NCBI GenBank assembly: GCA_945865705.1
Contig: CAMBEY010000038.1
Location: forward strand, 1-15,130
Direction: 5' to 3'
Source of the DNA: Candidatus Sulfopaludibacter sp. SbA3
Lineage (GTDB): Bacteria; Acidobacteriota; Terriglobia; 2-12-FULL-54-10
DNA: 15,130 nt
Shown: in pieces, positions 6,772-14,626 of the stretch
How the letters are laid out: each line of letters begins with the position of its first letter
Numbering within the stretch: position 1 is the stretch's first letter
Position numbers and translations under genes: made by a program
The notes under the pieces: generated by a model
The model's input: only the letters and a program-made list of their open reading frames with translations
Databases searched by the model: none
Told to the model about the DNA's origin: nothing

Positions 6772-8094
6772 ATGACTACCCACAGAGAATTTCAAGAAAT
6801 CAATTTAATTTATCAAACCATAATCGAGCGATTGCTCCGTCACCCGCTTCCCTTGCCGGAAGCGGTACAACAAGCAGTCGCCGACGAGACAGTCGCCCAT
6901 GAGCCGGCCGGTAAAGGCAACGCAGGAGCTTCGCAAGAGACTGCCCATTGGATCGAATTGCTGAATCTTGCCGTTACCCCACATCTACTGCGAACGCACG
7001 TCTTGGAAAACAATCCAAAGGACTCCGCCCTGCGCTCACTCATCCGGTTCCTTGTCAGCAAGCCGGTCCATTCGCAGGAAGATCACGACAAGGTTGATTG
7101 GCTAGTAACCCATCTCTTTAGCATGAGGGAAGGTGGAAACCAACAGCCCACCGCTTGGCCTAAAATGGATGTCAATGAGATTCTTAGCGGCATGGAGTTC
7201 CCCAATCTCTCCATGCAGTCAGCAGACATGCTGATGGAAATGCCAGCCTTGATCGATGAGGTGAAATACTTCCGAACTTTCAACGAGATAACTGATTCCC
7301 ACATTATTCAACGCGCTCGAGACATGAAGAATCTATTTGGCGAGGAATTCTTTCATCCCGAGGTACTAACAGCGGTCGTCAATTACAATCTATTCTTCGG
7401 AAAGCAGTTTCATGCTTTGTTTCAAGACACCTTGCGGCAGGTCCACGAATTTGCGAAATCGGACCCCAGCACCGAGGCTCCGGACGAGCGGAAGTTGTTG
7501 TCCAGCGACTATCGGTTGACAGGTGCAGCCTTCAGCAACCTGGGCAAACATGGCCGCAAGGAGGATAACGAACATACGGCTGCGGGAAATCTGGCTTCCC
7601 AGCAGCTCTCGCCTGAGCAGCAACTGAAGCAAATGGGAGTCGATGCAGAGCAGGAAAGTCTCTACCTTCGCAATCGCGTGGAAGAGATGCTTATGCGCGT
7701 ACGCGGGAATGCCAATACCACTTCGATCCCCAACTCCTTCGCTCCGTTGAAGCTGGATGAGTGGGAAGCCGGGGCGATGCGCAATCCATTTCCGGAAAGC
7801 GAGCAGAGCTTTCGCGCCGACTACGCTCGCGGCATAATCCGAGCCATTGCCATCGTCTTCAGGATCTACGAAGAGATACCCCAGTACCTTGAAAAAAAGG
7901 GAACGGAATTTCTCTGGAAACGTCATCATGATTCGCTCGTCTATCTGCTTTACGAAGGACGCAATCACAAGGATTTTCTTTTGCAACTCGCCGCATCCAG
8001 CGGAGGCCGTGGCTTGAATGAAAAAGCCCGGCAACTACAATCGACCGCAAAAAAGCTCGATGTGGGACTCGGCAAGGTTGCAGAGCTGTTCTAA
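6772..8094 (+). CDS. Conserved-looking hypothetical protein, 440 aa, no cysteine
   Basis: I do not recognise this family. The ATG start is preceded by GAGGGG with a 6-base gap, a strong ribosome site that supports the gene. The product appears soluble and mostly helical: no signal peptide, no hydrophobic membrane segment and no cysteine. Charged helices with Leu/Phe periodicity lie near residues 8-24, 60-96, 155-230 and 343-400. A hydrophilic, probably disordered linker spans about 230-290. One feature is aromatic- and acid-rich: RGIIRAIAIVFRIYEEIPQY at 353-372. It lies between the small Cys-rich ORF and guaB, all on the same strand, with 148 bases before the guaB ATG and a separate guaB promoter there. 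No function can be assigned from sequence alone. Confidence 0.8.
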   Translation: MTTHREFQEINLIYQTIIERLLRHPLPLPEAVQQAVADETVAHEPAGKGNAGASQETAHWIELLNLAVTPHLLRTHVLENNPKDSALRSLIRFLVSKPVHSQEDHDKVDWLVTHLFSMREGGNQQPTAWPKMDVNEILSGMEFPNLSMQSADMLMEMPALIDEVKYFRTFNEITDSHIIQRARDMKNLFGEEFFHPEVLTAVVNYNLFFGKQFHALFQDTLRQVHEFAKSDPSTEAPDERKLLSSDYRLTGAAFSNLGKHGRKEDNEHTAAGNLASQQLSPEQQLKQMGVDAEQESLYLRNRVEEMLMRVRGNANTTSIPNSFAPLKLDEWEAGAMRNPFPESEQSFRADYARGIIRAIAIVFRIYEEIPQYLEKKGTEFLWKRHHDSLVYLLYEGRNHKDFLLQLAASSGGRGLNEKARQLQSTAKKLDVGLGKVAELF

Positions 8095-8186
8095 ATTTTC
8101 CTCTGTCCAGTGCAATCCTAAGTCACCGTGCGGATTCTGAAGCTTATTATCCAGGACGCCGCTTCTCCCCCAGAGTGGATGACCCG

Positions 8187-8215
8187 TTGACGCTCCATCA
8201 TTGGCCTGATAGGAT
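8187..8215 (+). promoter_or_regulatory. Sigma-70-type promoter for guaB
   Basis: TTGACG (8187-8192, five of six matches to the -35) is followed by exactly 17 bases and TAGGAT (8210-8215, four of six matches to the -10). Transcription would start near 8222, giving a leader of about 20 bases before the ATG at 8243. This is the best promoter match I saw in the window. Confidence 0.55.
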
Positions 8216-8242
8216 GTTTTATACTTGGATATTCTCCTACTC

Positions 8243-9706
8243 ATGGCCATTCTCCCCATTTCCGAAGGTCTCACGTTTGATGATGTATTGCTGCTTCCTG
8301 GCCTATCGGACGTTTTGCCCATATCAGTCGACACCGCCACGCTCTTCACTCGCAACATTCGCCTGAACAGTCCGCTATCCAGTTCCGCCATGGACACGGT
8401 AACCGAAGCGGCCATGGCCATCGCCATTGCTCAGCAGGGCGGGATCGGCATCATCCACCGCAACATGTCGATCGAGAAGCAGATGTTGGAAGTAGATCGC
8501 GTTAAGCGCAGCGAGAGCGGTATGATCTCCGACCCGGTTACGCTGCCTCCGGATCAAAAAGTTTCGGACGCGCTGGAAGTCATGCGACGCTACAAGATCT
8601 CCGGCGTCCCCGTCACCCAGAATCGCAAGTTGGTGGGAATCCTCACCAACCGCGACCTGCGCTTCGAGACGCGCCTCGATCTGCCCATCAGCGAAGCGAT
8701 GACCCGCGAAAATCTGATTACCGTCGCTGTCGGAACAACGCTGGAAGAAGCCGAGTTGATTCTCCAGCGCCATCGCGTTGAGAAATTGCCGGTGGTGGAT
8801 GACCAGTACAACCTATGCGGGCTGATTACCGTTAAGGACATCCAGAAAAAGCGACGGTACCCTCTGGCCGCAAAGGACGACAAAGGTCGCTTGCGCGTGG
8901 GGGCCGCTGTGGGCGCCACTGGCGATTTCGTGGAACGTGCCCTGGAGTTAGCCAAAACTAAAGTAGACGTAATCGTTATCGACACAGCCCACGCCCACTC
9001 CACTCGCGTGTTGGAAGCCGTCAAGACGTTGCGCCGGCTGCTTATCGGCGTCGACCTCATCGCAGGAAACGTGGCTACCTATGAGGGTGCTTTCGACCTG
9101 GCCAAACTCGACGTGGATGCCATCAAAGTAGGAATTGGGCCCGGTTCCATCTGCACCACGCGCGTGGTTACCGGCGCTGGCGTCCCGCAGATCACTGCTG
9201 TGATGGAGTCGTGCAGAGCCGCAAAAGGCTCCGGTATTCCTGTAATCGCCGATGGAGGCATCAAGTTCTCCGGGGACGTCACCAAGATTCTAGCTGCTGG
9301 AGCTCACTCGGTAATGGTGGGAAATCTCCTGGCCGGCTGCGACGAAAGTCCGGGCGAGTTTGTTCTCTATCAAGGCCGCACCTTCAAGGCCTATCGCGGG
9401 ATGGGATCGCTCGGCGTAATGGAGACCGGAGTCAGCCGCGACCGTTACTCGCAAGATATGGTCCAGCGCGACAAGCTTATCCCGGAGGGCATTGAGGGCC
9501 GCGTTCCTCATAAGGGCTCGCTGGAATCAATGGTGCTCCAGTTAGTCGGTGGCCTCCGCTCGGGCATGGGTTACTGCGGCGCGGCCAATCTCGAAGAGTT
9601 GCGGACCAAATCACGCTTCGTGCGCATCACCACCGCCGGCTTGCGTGAGAGCCACGTTCACGATGTTATCATCACCAAAGAGGCTCCCAACTACCGCCTC
9701 GACTAA
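8243..9706 (+). CDS. guaB: Inosine-5'-monophosphate dehydrogenase
   Basis: GuaB oxidises IMP to XMP with NAD+, the committed step of guanine nucleotide synthesis, in the cytoplasm. With ATG at 8243 the protein is 487 residues, essentially the E. coli length, and begins MAILPISEGLTFDDVLLLPG as expected. An in-frame TTG at 8225 would add six residues but falls at the predicted transcription start. Domains: TIM barrel; a tandem CBS (Bateman) insert at about 95-205; barrel again. Key residues visible are the catalytic loop GPGSICTTR with C304, the phosphate-binding IADGGI, the flap dyad R401-Y402 (DRYSQ), and EGIEGRV. All catalytic elements look intact. guaA is not adjacent. The Shine-Dalgarno before the ATG is weak (GGA 13 bases away). 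Confidence 0.97.
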   Translation: MAILPISEGLTFDDVLLLPGLSDVLPISVDTATLFTRNIRLNSPLSSSAMDTVTEAAMAIAIAQQGGIGIIHRNMSIEKQMLEVDRVKRSESGMISDPVTLPPDQKVSDALEVMRRYKISGVPVTQNRKLVGILTNRDLRFETRLDLPISEAMTRENLITVAVGTTLEEAELILQRHRVEKLPVVDDQYNLCGLITVKDIQKKRRYPLAAKDDKGRLRVGAAVGATGDFVERALELAKTKVDVIVIDTAHAHSTRVLEAVKTLRRLLIGVDLIAGNVATYEGAFDLAKLDVDAIKVGIGPGSICTTRVVTGAGVPQITAVMESCRAAKGSGIPVIADGGIKFSGDVTKILAAGAHSVMVGNLLAGCDESPGEFVLYQGRTFKAYRGMGSLGVMETGVSRDRYSQDMVQRDKLIPEGIEGRVPHKGSLESMVLQLVGGLRSGMGYCGAANLEELRTKSRFVRITTAGLRESHVHDVIITKEAPNYRLD

Positions 9707-9774
9707 CTCACAGCAGCCGGTATCGACTGTTCTTTCACCTTCGCTGGGCTGCTAATTGGACTTGACTGCCACTG

Positions 9775-10974
9775 ATGTCCCAGCCTTCCGCGGAATCGCA
9801 GAACCTTCCACGCACATCCCGATACGAGTTTCTTGATCTGCTGCGCGGCGTTGCGGTGTTGATGATGATCGAGGGCCATGCGATGCGTGCCCTGCTCGAC
9901 CACCGGATTAGGGCGACCTTTGCCTATGACATCCATGAACTTTTTCACGGCCTGCCAGCACCAATCTTCCTGTTCGCTGCCGGAGCCGCGTTTGCCTTTA
10001 CCCTGGAAACTTCAGCAGATCTCAGGAGAGTTGCCGATCCGGCCGCCGACCGTAAACGGAATTGGCGCCGGCGCCGGCGACTGCTGAATGTCCTGCTGAT
10101 GGCTTACGGTCTGCAGCTCAGCTATTTCTCACTTCGCCAAACGTTTTTCTCCAGCACGCCAGAACAGTTTGTCATCCTACTCAACTTCAATGTCCTGCAG
10201 TGCATAGTGATTAGCGTGCTGGCGCTGCGCTGGTTGAGCACGTGGGCTTCATCCCAGAAATCGCTGGTCCGCATCTGCATCGGACTCGCGTTGGGAATGG
10301 GCCTGGCTACCCCGCTGGTCTGGGCCATCGCACCCAGTTTACCGATGTGGGTGGGAACCGTACTGAGTCGACACTACAGCTCGTATTTTCCTCTATTTCC
10401 TTACGCGGCGTTTACGTTTGCTGGTGCGGCATGGGGAGTGCGCTTCCAGATGGCATGCACCCGCAACGAAGAGTCCAGATTTCTGCAGCTCACAATTGTT
10501 GCGGGCGGAGTGGGGATGGTGGTCAGCACGTTGCTGGCGGGCATTCCATGGCCACCGCTCTACGCGGAGTTTTGGTGGTCAAGTCCCTGGTATCTCTGGC
10601 TGCGGATCGGCCTGCTGGCGTTGCTCGGCGCGCTGTTTCGCAGAATGGAGATCGGTACCGCGAGCAATCAAGGGAGCAATCGTGGCAGGGCGCTCCATTT
10701 GCTGGCTCTACTGGGCAGGCAGTCGTTCTATATCTACATTGCACATCTGCTGGTCTTGTACGGATCGGCCTACAATCCCAGATGGAACATGCTCCGCAAG
10801 CTGGGAACTAATCTTCCCTTTTGGGAATCCGCCGTGGCCACGGCCCTACTGGTCCTCATTATGATCTTTTCCGCGATGTTCTGGGATTGGGCAAAGAAAG
10901 CTCATTCGGTGCGTGCCAATCAATTTAAATGGGCGCTGGCCACCTATCTGATCATCGTCTTCATCATTTCGTAA
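9775..10974 (+). CDS. Multi-pass membrane acyltransferase-like protein (DUF1624/HGSNAT-like)
   Basis: The 399-residue protein has roughly ten hydrophobic segments and resembles the DUF1624 / heparan-alpha-glucosaminide N-acetyltransferase catalytic family (COG3503). The N-terminal signature RYEFLDLLRGVAVLMMIEGH (16-35) is followed by FLFAAGAAFAF (65-75), and an Arg-rich cytoplasmic loop (RKRNWRRRRR) comes near residue 93. A late LLGRQSFYIYIAHLLVLY segment is typical of membrane O-acyltransferases in general. Such proteins are thought to move acyl groups across or at the membrane onto glycans; the substrate here is unknown. The start is ATG, 68 bases after guaB, with a weak Shine-Dalgarno. It may be cotranscribed with guaB, since no terminator is evident between them. 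It converges on the ribosomal cluster. Confidence 0.75.
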   Translation: MSQPSAESQNLPRTSRYEFLDLLRGVAVLMMIEGHAMRALLDHRIRATFAYDIHELFHGLPAPIFLFAAGAAFAFTLETSADLRRVADPAADRKRNWRRRRRLLNVLLMAYGLQLSYFSLRQTFFSSTPEQFVILLNFNVLQCIVISVLALRWLSTWASSQKSLVRICIGLALGMGLATPLVWAIAPSLPMWVGTVLSRHYSSYFPLFPYAAFTFAGAAWGVRFQMACTRNEESRFLQLTIVAGGVGMVVSTLLAGIPWPPLYAEFWWSSPWYLWLRIGLLALLGALFRRMEIGTASNQGSNRGRALHLLALLGRQSFYIYIAHLLVLYGSAYNPRWNMLRKLGTNLPFWESAVATALLVLIMIFSAMFWDWAKKAHSVRANQFKWALATYLIIVFIIS

Positions 10975-11003
10975 CCGGCACTGGCCGCAATCCCTATGCG
11001 CGC

Positions 11004-11037
11004 AAAAAAGAAGGGAGAGACCGAGTCTCTCCCTTCT
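11004..11037 (-). terminator. Intrinsic terminator of the ribosomal/rpoA cluster
   Basis: A perfect 13-bp stem (agaagggagagac paired with gtctctcccttct, 11009-11037) closes a 3-base loop. On the minus strand it is followed at once by a T-run (11008-11004). It lies about 38 bases beyond the rplQ stop codon. On the plus strand the stem is followed by ggcaatat with no T-run, so it should act mainly on minus-strand transcription, although the hairpin could also trim the plus-strand acyltransferase mRNA. Confidence 0.93.
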
Positions 11038-11074
11038 GGCAATATACGTAACAAAGAAACCGACTTGAATAATT

Positions 11075-11587
11075 CTATTTCTCGGCTTTGGCCTTCTTAG
11101 CTGGGGCTTTCTTAGCAGGAGCCTTTTTAGCTGGTTCCTTCTTGGCTGGAGCTTCGGCTGCTGCCTCTGCTTCAGCGGGCGCTGTCTTTCCCCGCTTCTT
11201 CTTCTCTTTTTCAGTAACCTGTTCCTTCAGCTCGCTGCCCACTAGTTCGACCATGGCCATATCGGCTCCGTCGCCGAGGCGGGGTCCGAGATGAATAATG
11301 CGCAAATACCCGCCGGTACGGCTTGAAAAACGGGGCGCCAAGATGTCAAACACTTTTTTCACTGCAAGTGGAGTCTGAAGAAAGGCAGCGGCTTGGCGGC
11401 GGGCATGAAGAGTCTCGGCCTTGCCCAGCGTGATCATTTTCTCCGCCCACGGGCGCAACGCCTTGGCTTTAGTAACCGTCGTGGTAATCCGCTCATGCTC
11501 CATCAGTGAGGTCACCAGATTGCGGAGCAACGCCCTGCGATGACTAGTGTTCCGTCCTAATTTCCATCCCGCTCTGCGGTGTCTCAT
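11075..11587 (-). CDS. rplQ: 50S ribosomal protein L17 with Ala/Lys/Pro-rich tail
   Basis: L17 binds 23S rRNA near the peptide exit tunnel. The first ~119 residues are a standard L17: MRHRRAGWKLGRNTSHRRAL start, LVTSLMEHERITTT, and GGYLRIIHLGPRLGDGADMA. The family is usually about 116-127 residues, but this protein has 170. The extra ~50 residues are first Lys/Glu-rich (KEKKKRGK), then Ala/Glu-rich. They end in five Lys-rich pentapeptides at 146-170 (APAKK, EPAKK, APAKK, APAKK, AKAEK). The tail is low-complexity and probably disordered and basic. The start is ATG, 63 bases after rpoA, with only a modest GAGA/AGG ribosome site. It is the last gene before the terminator. Confidence 0.97.
   Translation of the reverse strand: MRHRRAGWKLGRNTSHRRALLRNLVTSLMEHERITTTVTKAKALRPWAEKMITLGKAETLHARRQAAAFLQTPLAVKKVFDILAPRFSSRTGGYLRIIHLGPRLGDGADMAMVELVGSELKEQVTEKEKKKRGKTAPAEAEAAAEAPAKKEPAKKAPAKKAPAKKAKAEK
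11078..11152 (-). repeat. 15-bp degenerate repeats encoding the L17 tail
   Basis: Five consecutive 15-base units encode the pentapeptides APAKK/EPAKK/APAKK/APAKK/AKAEK at the L17 C-terminus. The DNA units have diverged at synonymous positions (for example ctttctta, cttttta and cttcttgg variants on the plus strand), so the peptide pattern is better kept than the DNA. Confidence 0.8.
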
Positions 11588-11650
11588 AACCTATCTCTCA
11601 ATCATTAATTTCGTTCTGTGCTATCCCGATCCGCCTACGTGATCAGGATG

Positions 11651-12646
11651 CTATTCGCGGATGGCTGCCGGCGCGATCAAGTTGCCGCGCTCATCGACTC
11701 GCATCCCAAGGCCCAAACCCATGCTTTGCAAGATCTCTTTGATTTCGTTCAGGGACTTGCGGCCAAAATTCTTGGTGCGCAGCATCTCCGACTCACTCTT
11801 CTGAATCAGTTCGCCGATCGTTTGAATGTTGGCGTTCTTCAGGCAGTTGTAAGACCGCACCGAAAGCTCCAGCTCTTCCACGGAGCGATTCAAATTCTCA
11901 TTGCGCAGCTCAAGCCCGCCAGGCATGGATTCTTCATACGTCGTGGCGCGCTCTTCAAAGTTGATGAAGATGGCCATGTGGTCCTTCAAAAGCTTGGCAG
12001 CCAAGCCGACCGAATCCTGCGGTGCGATCGATCCATTGGTCCAAACCTTCAAGGTCAGCTTATCGTAATCGGTAACCTGCCCAAGCCGCGCAGGCTCCAC
12101 CGTGTAATTCACTTTGCGCACGGGAGAATGCACGGAGTCGATGGGGATGTAACCAATTGCCAAATCGTCATCAAAGTTCTTATCAGCGCTAATGTAACCA
12201 CGACCGTGCTTAATGCGAATCTCAACATGCAGCTTGCCACCTTCGCTAACCGTGGCCAGATAGATGTTCGGATCAAGCACTTCCACATCCGCATCGGTTT
12301 GTATGTGGGAGGACAGGACTTTACCGGGCTTATCGATGATGATCGAAAGAGTCTTGGGCCGGTCACCATGCAAGCGCAGCGGGACCTGTTTGAGATTGAG
12401 GATGATGTCGGTGGCGTCTTCGACCACGCCGGGAATCGGGGAGAACTCGTGCAACACCCCTTCGATTTTTACGGCGGTAACTGCCGCTCCTTCAATCGAA
12501 GAGAGCAACACTCGGCGCAGAGAATTTCCAACGGTGGTGCCAAATCCGCGCTCGAACGGTTGCGCGGAAAACTCGCCATAGGTTGGCGTCAGCGTCTCCA
12601 GATTGACCGCCAGCCGCTTCGGTTTTTGAAAACCCTTCCAGAGCAT
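11651..12646 (-). CDS. rpoA: DNA-directed RNA polymerase subunit alpha
   Basis: The alpha subunit dimerises to nucleate core RNA polymerase and contacts promoter UP elements and activators. With ATG at 12646 it is 331 residues, normal length, beginning MLWKGFQKPKRL as in most homologues. A GTG at 12649 would add one residue and lies 8 bases after AGGAG, so it may be used instead. The N-terminal domain is clear: PFERGFGTTVGNSLRRVLLSS and the EGVLHEFSPIPGVVEDATDI region that contacts beta. The C-terminal domain (about 250-320) has the DNA-contacting ELSVRSYNCLKNA helix and KNFGRKSLNEIKEIL. The domains are joined by an acidic/polar linker. It lies between rpsD and rplQ, the standard bacterial alpha-operon order. 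Confidence 0.98.
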   Translation of the reverse strand: MLWKGFQKPKRLAVNLETLTPTYGEFSAQPFERGFGTTVGNSLRRVLLSSIEGAAVTAVKIEGVLHEFSPIPGVVEDATDIILNLKQVPLRLHGDRPKTLSIIIDKPGKVLSSHIQTDADVEVLDPNIYLATVSEGGKLHVEIRIKHGRGYISADKNFDDDLAIGYIPIDSVHSPVRKVNYTVEPARLGQVTDYDKLTLKVWTNGSIAPQDSVGLAAKLLKDHMAIFINFEERATTYEESMPGGLELRNENLNRSVEELELSVRSYNCLKNANIQTIGELIQKSESEMLRTKNFGRKSLNEIKEILQSMGLGLGMRVDERGNLIAPAAIRE

Positions 12647-12765
12647 CACGATAATTTCTCCTGAATCTCACCCCGAAAAACAGTGTCCATTCGGTGCCAG
12701 CGGGTGTGGGATGAACCATCCGCCTTTCACCGTGCAGCGTCTTACGCTGCATCAACTCACGCCGC

Positions 12766-13395
12766 CTACTTCGAGTACAATTCGACAATGAGCTGTTCTT
12801 GAATCGGCTGCTGAATGTCAGTACGTGAAGGATTCGACAGTACTCGGCCACGCATATTGTCGCGATCCATCTCCAACCATTGAGGGACCGAGCGGTGCGA
12901 CGAACTGTCACGATTGGCCATAATCGTCTTGTTCTCTTTGCTGTTTGCGCGGACTTCGATCACATCGCTCGGCTTGACCAGATACGAGGGAATGTTGACC
13001 TTGCGGCCATTCACCTGGAAATGCCCGTGACGAACCAACTGCCGCGCCTGCGCACGCGAGGTTCCCAGACCAAGACGGTGAACAACGTTGTCCATGCGCC
13101 GCTCCAGATACTGCAGCAACATTTCGCCGGTGATGCCTTTGGACACATCGGCTTTTTCAAAGTATCGGCGGAACTGACCTTCCAGTACTCCGTAGATGCG
13201 CCGCACCTTCTGCTTTTCGCGCAGTTGTAAGCCGTAACCCAGCATTCTCGGGCGGCGGGCTTGGCCATGCTGTCCGGGAGGAACATTGCGCTTCTCAATC
13301 GCGCACTTCTCCGTCTGACAACGGTCGCCCTTCAAAAATAATTTTGTGCCTTCTCGCCGGCACATCCGGCATACAGGACCAATATTTCTAGCCAA
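12766..13395 (-). CDS. rpsD: 30S ribosomal protein S4, TTG start
   Basis: S4 nucleates assembly of the 30S body by binding 16S rRNA; in several bacteria it also represses its own operon. I place the start at TTG 13395 because the family begins (M)ARNIGPVC and a perfect AGGAGG lies 8 bases upstream. The longer frame starting at a TTG at 13437 would add 14 residues with no homology signal and would place the Shine-Dalgarno inside the gene. The product is 209 residues. Cysteines C9, C12, C26 and C31 form the zinc knuckle of C+ type S4. The S4 RNA-binding domain (RRMDNVVHRLGLGTSRAQARQLV) is intact. TTG may hold translation down; that is inference. Confidence 0.96.
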   Translation of the reverse strand: MARNIGPVCRMCRREGTKLFLKGDRCQTEKCAIEKRNVPPGQHGQARRPRMLGYGLQLREKQKVRRIYGVLEGQFRRYFEKADVSKGITGEMLLQYLERRMDNVVHRLGLGTSRAQARQLVRHGHFQVNGRKVNIPSYLVKPSDVIEVRANSKENKTIMANRDSSSHRSVPQWLEMDRDNMRGRVLSNPSRTDIQQPIQEQLIVELYSK

Positions 13396-13507
13396 GCTTG
13401 CTTCCTCCTGCTGGTCTTGCACCAACTCCAATTTCAAATGTCATCGTCAAACTGAAACCTGCAACACTACAATCTTCCGCAATCACCCACGCAATCGCAC
13501 ACTCAAC

Positions 13508-13918
13508 TCAAACTCTGCGCTTTTTCGGAGGGCGACAACCGTTATGCGGAATAGGCGTAACGTCGCGAATCGACTTAATGTCCAAACCCGACGAGGCCAG
13601 TGCCCTGATGGCGGATTCGCGTCCGGAACCAGGTCCGGTAACGCGCACATCCACTGTCCTAAGCCCATGATCGCGCGCTGCATGTGCAGCCGTCTGCGCG
13701 GCTTGCTGCGCTGCAAAGGGAGTTCCCTTGCGCGAACCGCGGAATCCGAGTGAGCCGGAACTTGACCAGGAAAGCACATTGCCGTTGAAGTCGGCGATCG
13801 TCACCAGCGTGTTGTTGAAGCTGGCCTGGATATGCACAATACCGCTGGTAACGTGCTTCCGCTCTTTTTTCTTGAAGGCCTTCTTTTTGCCTTTTTTCTC
13901 GACTACTGGCTTTGCCAT
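13508..13918 (-). CDS. rpsK: 30S ribosomal protein S11
   Basis: S11 lines the 30S platform and helps form the mRNA exit site together with S7. The 136-residue protein has a Lys-rich N-terminal arm (residues 9-21). The core follows: HIQASFNNTLVTIADFNGNV, then SSGSLGFRGSRKGTPFAAQ, then VTGPGSGRESAIRAL. The conserved C-terminus is DVTPIPHNGCRPPKKRRV. The ATG start has AGGAG 5-6 bases upstream. It is 63 bases downstream of rpsM and 112 bases upstream of rpsD. Confidence 0.98.
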   Translation of the reverse strand: MAKPVVEKKGKKKAFKKKERKHVTSGIVHIQASFNNTLVTIADFNGNVLSWSSSGSLGFRGSRKGTPFAAQQAAQTAAHAARDHGLRTVDVRVTGPGSGRESAIRALASSGLDIKSIRDVTPIPHNGCRPPKKRRV

Positions 13919-13981
13919 TCCCGCTCCTACGATCTTCCGTCTCTGTTACTGACCAGACTGAGACACAACCTGGGATTCAGC

Positions 13982-14368
13982 CTAGGTCTTTGCGGACGCC
14001 TTCTTCTTGTTGGTAACCGTGCCACGCCGTGGCCCTTTGCGGGTTCGAGCGTTGGTGTGCGTACGCTGCCCGTGAACCGGCAGATTCCGGCGATGGCGGC
14101 TTCCCTTGTAGCATCCGATCTCGATCAACCGGCGTATGTTCAGGGAAATTTCTTTGCGCAGCTCACCCTCAGTAGAGCCATCATCCTCTAGAATTTTGCG
14201 GATGCGCGCCACTTCTTCCTCGGTGAGATCCTTCACGCGTGTTTCAACATTTACTCCCGCGCGCTTGCACACCGAGTTGGAACGAGCCCGGCCTACACCA
14301 TAAATGTAGGTCAACCCGATCTCCACGCGCTTTCCCAAGGGCAAATCCACGCCCACGATTCGCGCCAT
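13982..14368 (-). CDS. rpsM: 30S ribosomal protein S13
   Basis: S13 sits in the 30S head and forms bridges to the 50S subunit; its C-terminal tail reaches the P-site tRNA. The 128-residue product opens MARIVGVDLPLGKRVEIGLTY, contains the helix-hairpin-helix-like YIYGVGRARSN region, and has GCYKGSRHRRNLPVHGQRTHTNARTRKG. It ends in a Lys-rich tail. The ATG start has AGGAGGAG about 10 bases upstream, one of the strongest ribosome sites in the window. It follows rpmJ after 103 bases. Confidence 0.98.
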   Translation of the reverse strand: MARIVGVDLPLGKRVEIGLTYIYGVGRARSNSVCKRAGVNVETRVKDLTEEEVARIRKILEDDGSTEGELRKEISLNIRRLIEIGCYKGSRHRRNLPVHGQRTHTNARTRKGPRRGTVTNKKKASAKT

Positions 14369-14471
14369 AATACTGCTCCTCCTGAACTTCCGATACTCCT
14401 GCTAAGTGAAAACCTGTCCCGATGCGACCATCAATAAAACCAGACGATTGCGGACACACCATCTGCTAGCG

Positions 14472-14585
14472 TTATCCCTGCCGTTGCTTGTGTTTCTTGG
14501 TGGCGCAAATCACCCGCACCACGCCCTTGCGGTGAATCACCTTGCATTTATCGCAAATTTTTTTGACCGATGCTCGAACTTTCAT
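14472..14585 (-). CDS. rpmJ: 50S ribosomal protein L36 (zinc-binding form)
   Basis: L36 is the smallest 50S protein and is held together by zinc in its C+ form. The product is 37 residues, MKVRASVKKICDKCKVIHRK through KKHKQRQG. The zinc ligands C11, C14, C27 and H32 are all present. The true start is the ATG at 14585; upstream in-frame codons extend the reading frame into map and are not part of L36. The gene begins 41 bases after map. The initiation factor gene infA, which lies between map and rpmJ in many bacteria, is not present in that gap. Confidence 0.97.
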   Translation of the reverse strand: MKVRASVKKICDKCKVIHRKGVVRVICATKKHKQRQG

Positions 14586-14626
14586 AATCCTGAAACCTCG
14601 TCTATTAGAGCCACCTGCAGTGCTGA

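Noticed and set aside
7390..8034. Minus-strand 214-codon open frame
   Set aside because: It is antisense to the 440-residue gene, which has a strong ribosome site and consistent composition; no supporting motif.
9707..9774. Terminator between guaB and the acyltransferase gene
   Set aside because: Only a 7-bp agcagcc/ggctgct pairing across a loop of about 30 bases, with no T-run.
11618..12664. Plus-strand 348-codon open frame
   Set aside because: It lies opposite rpoA, which is unambiguous; no recognisable domain.
13396..13437. N-terminal extension of S4 from an upstream TTG
   Set aside because: It would place the perfect AGGAGG inside the gene and add 14 residues before the conserved family start.
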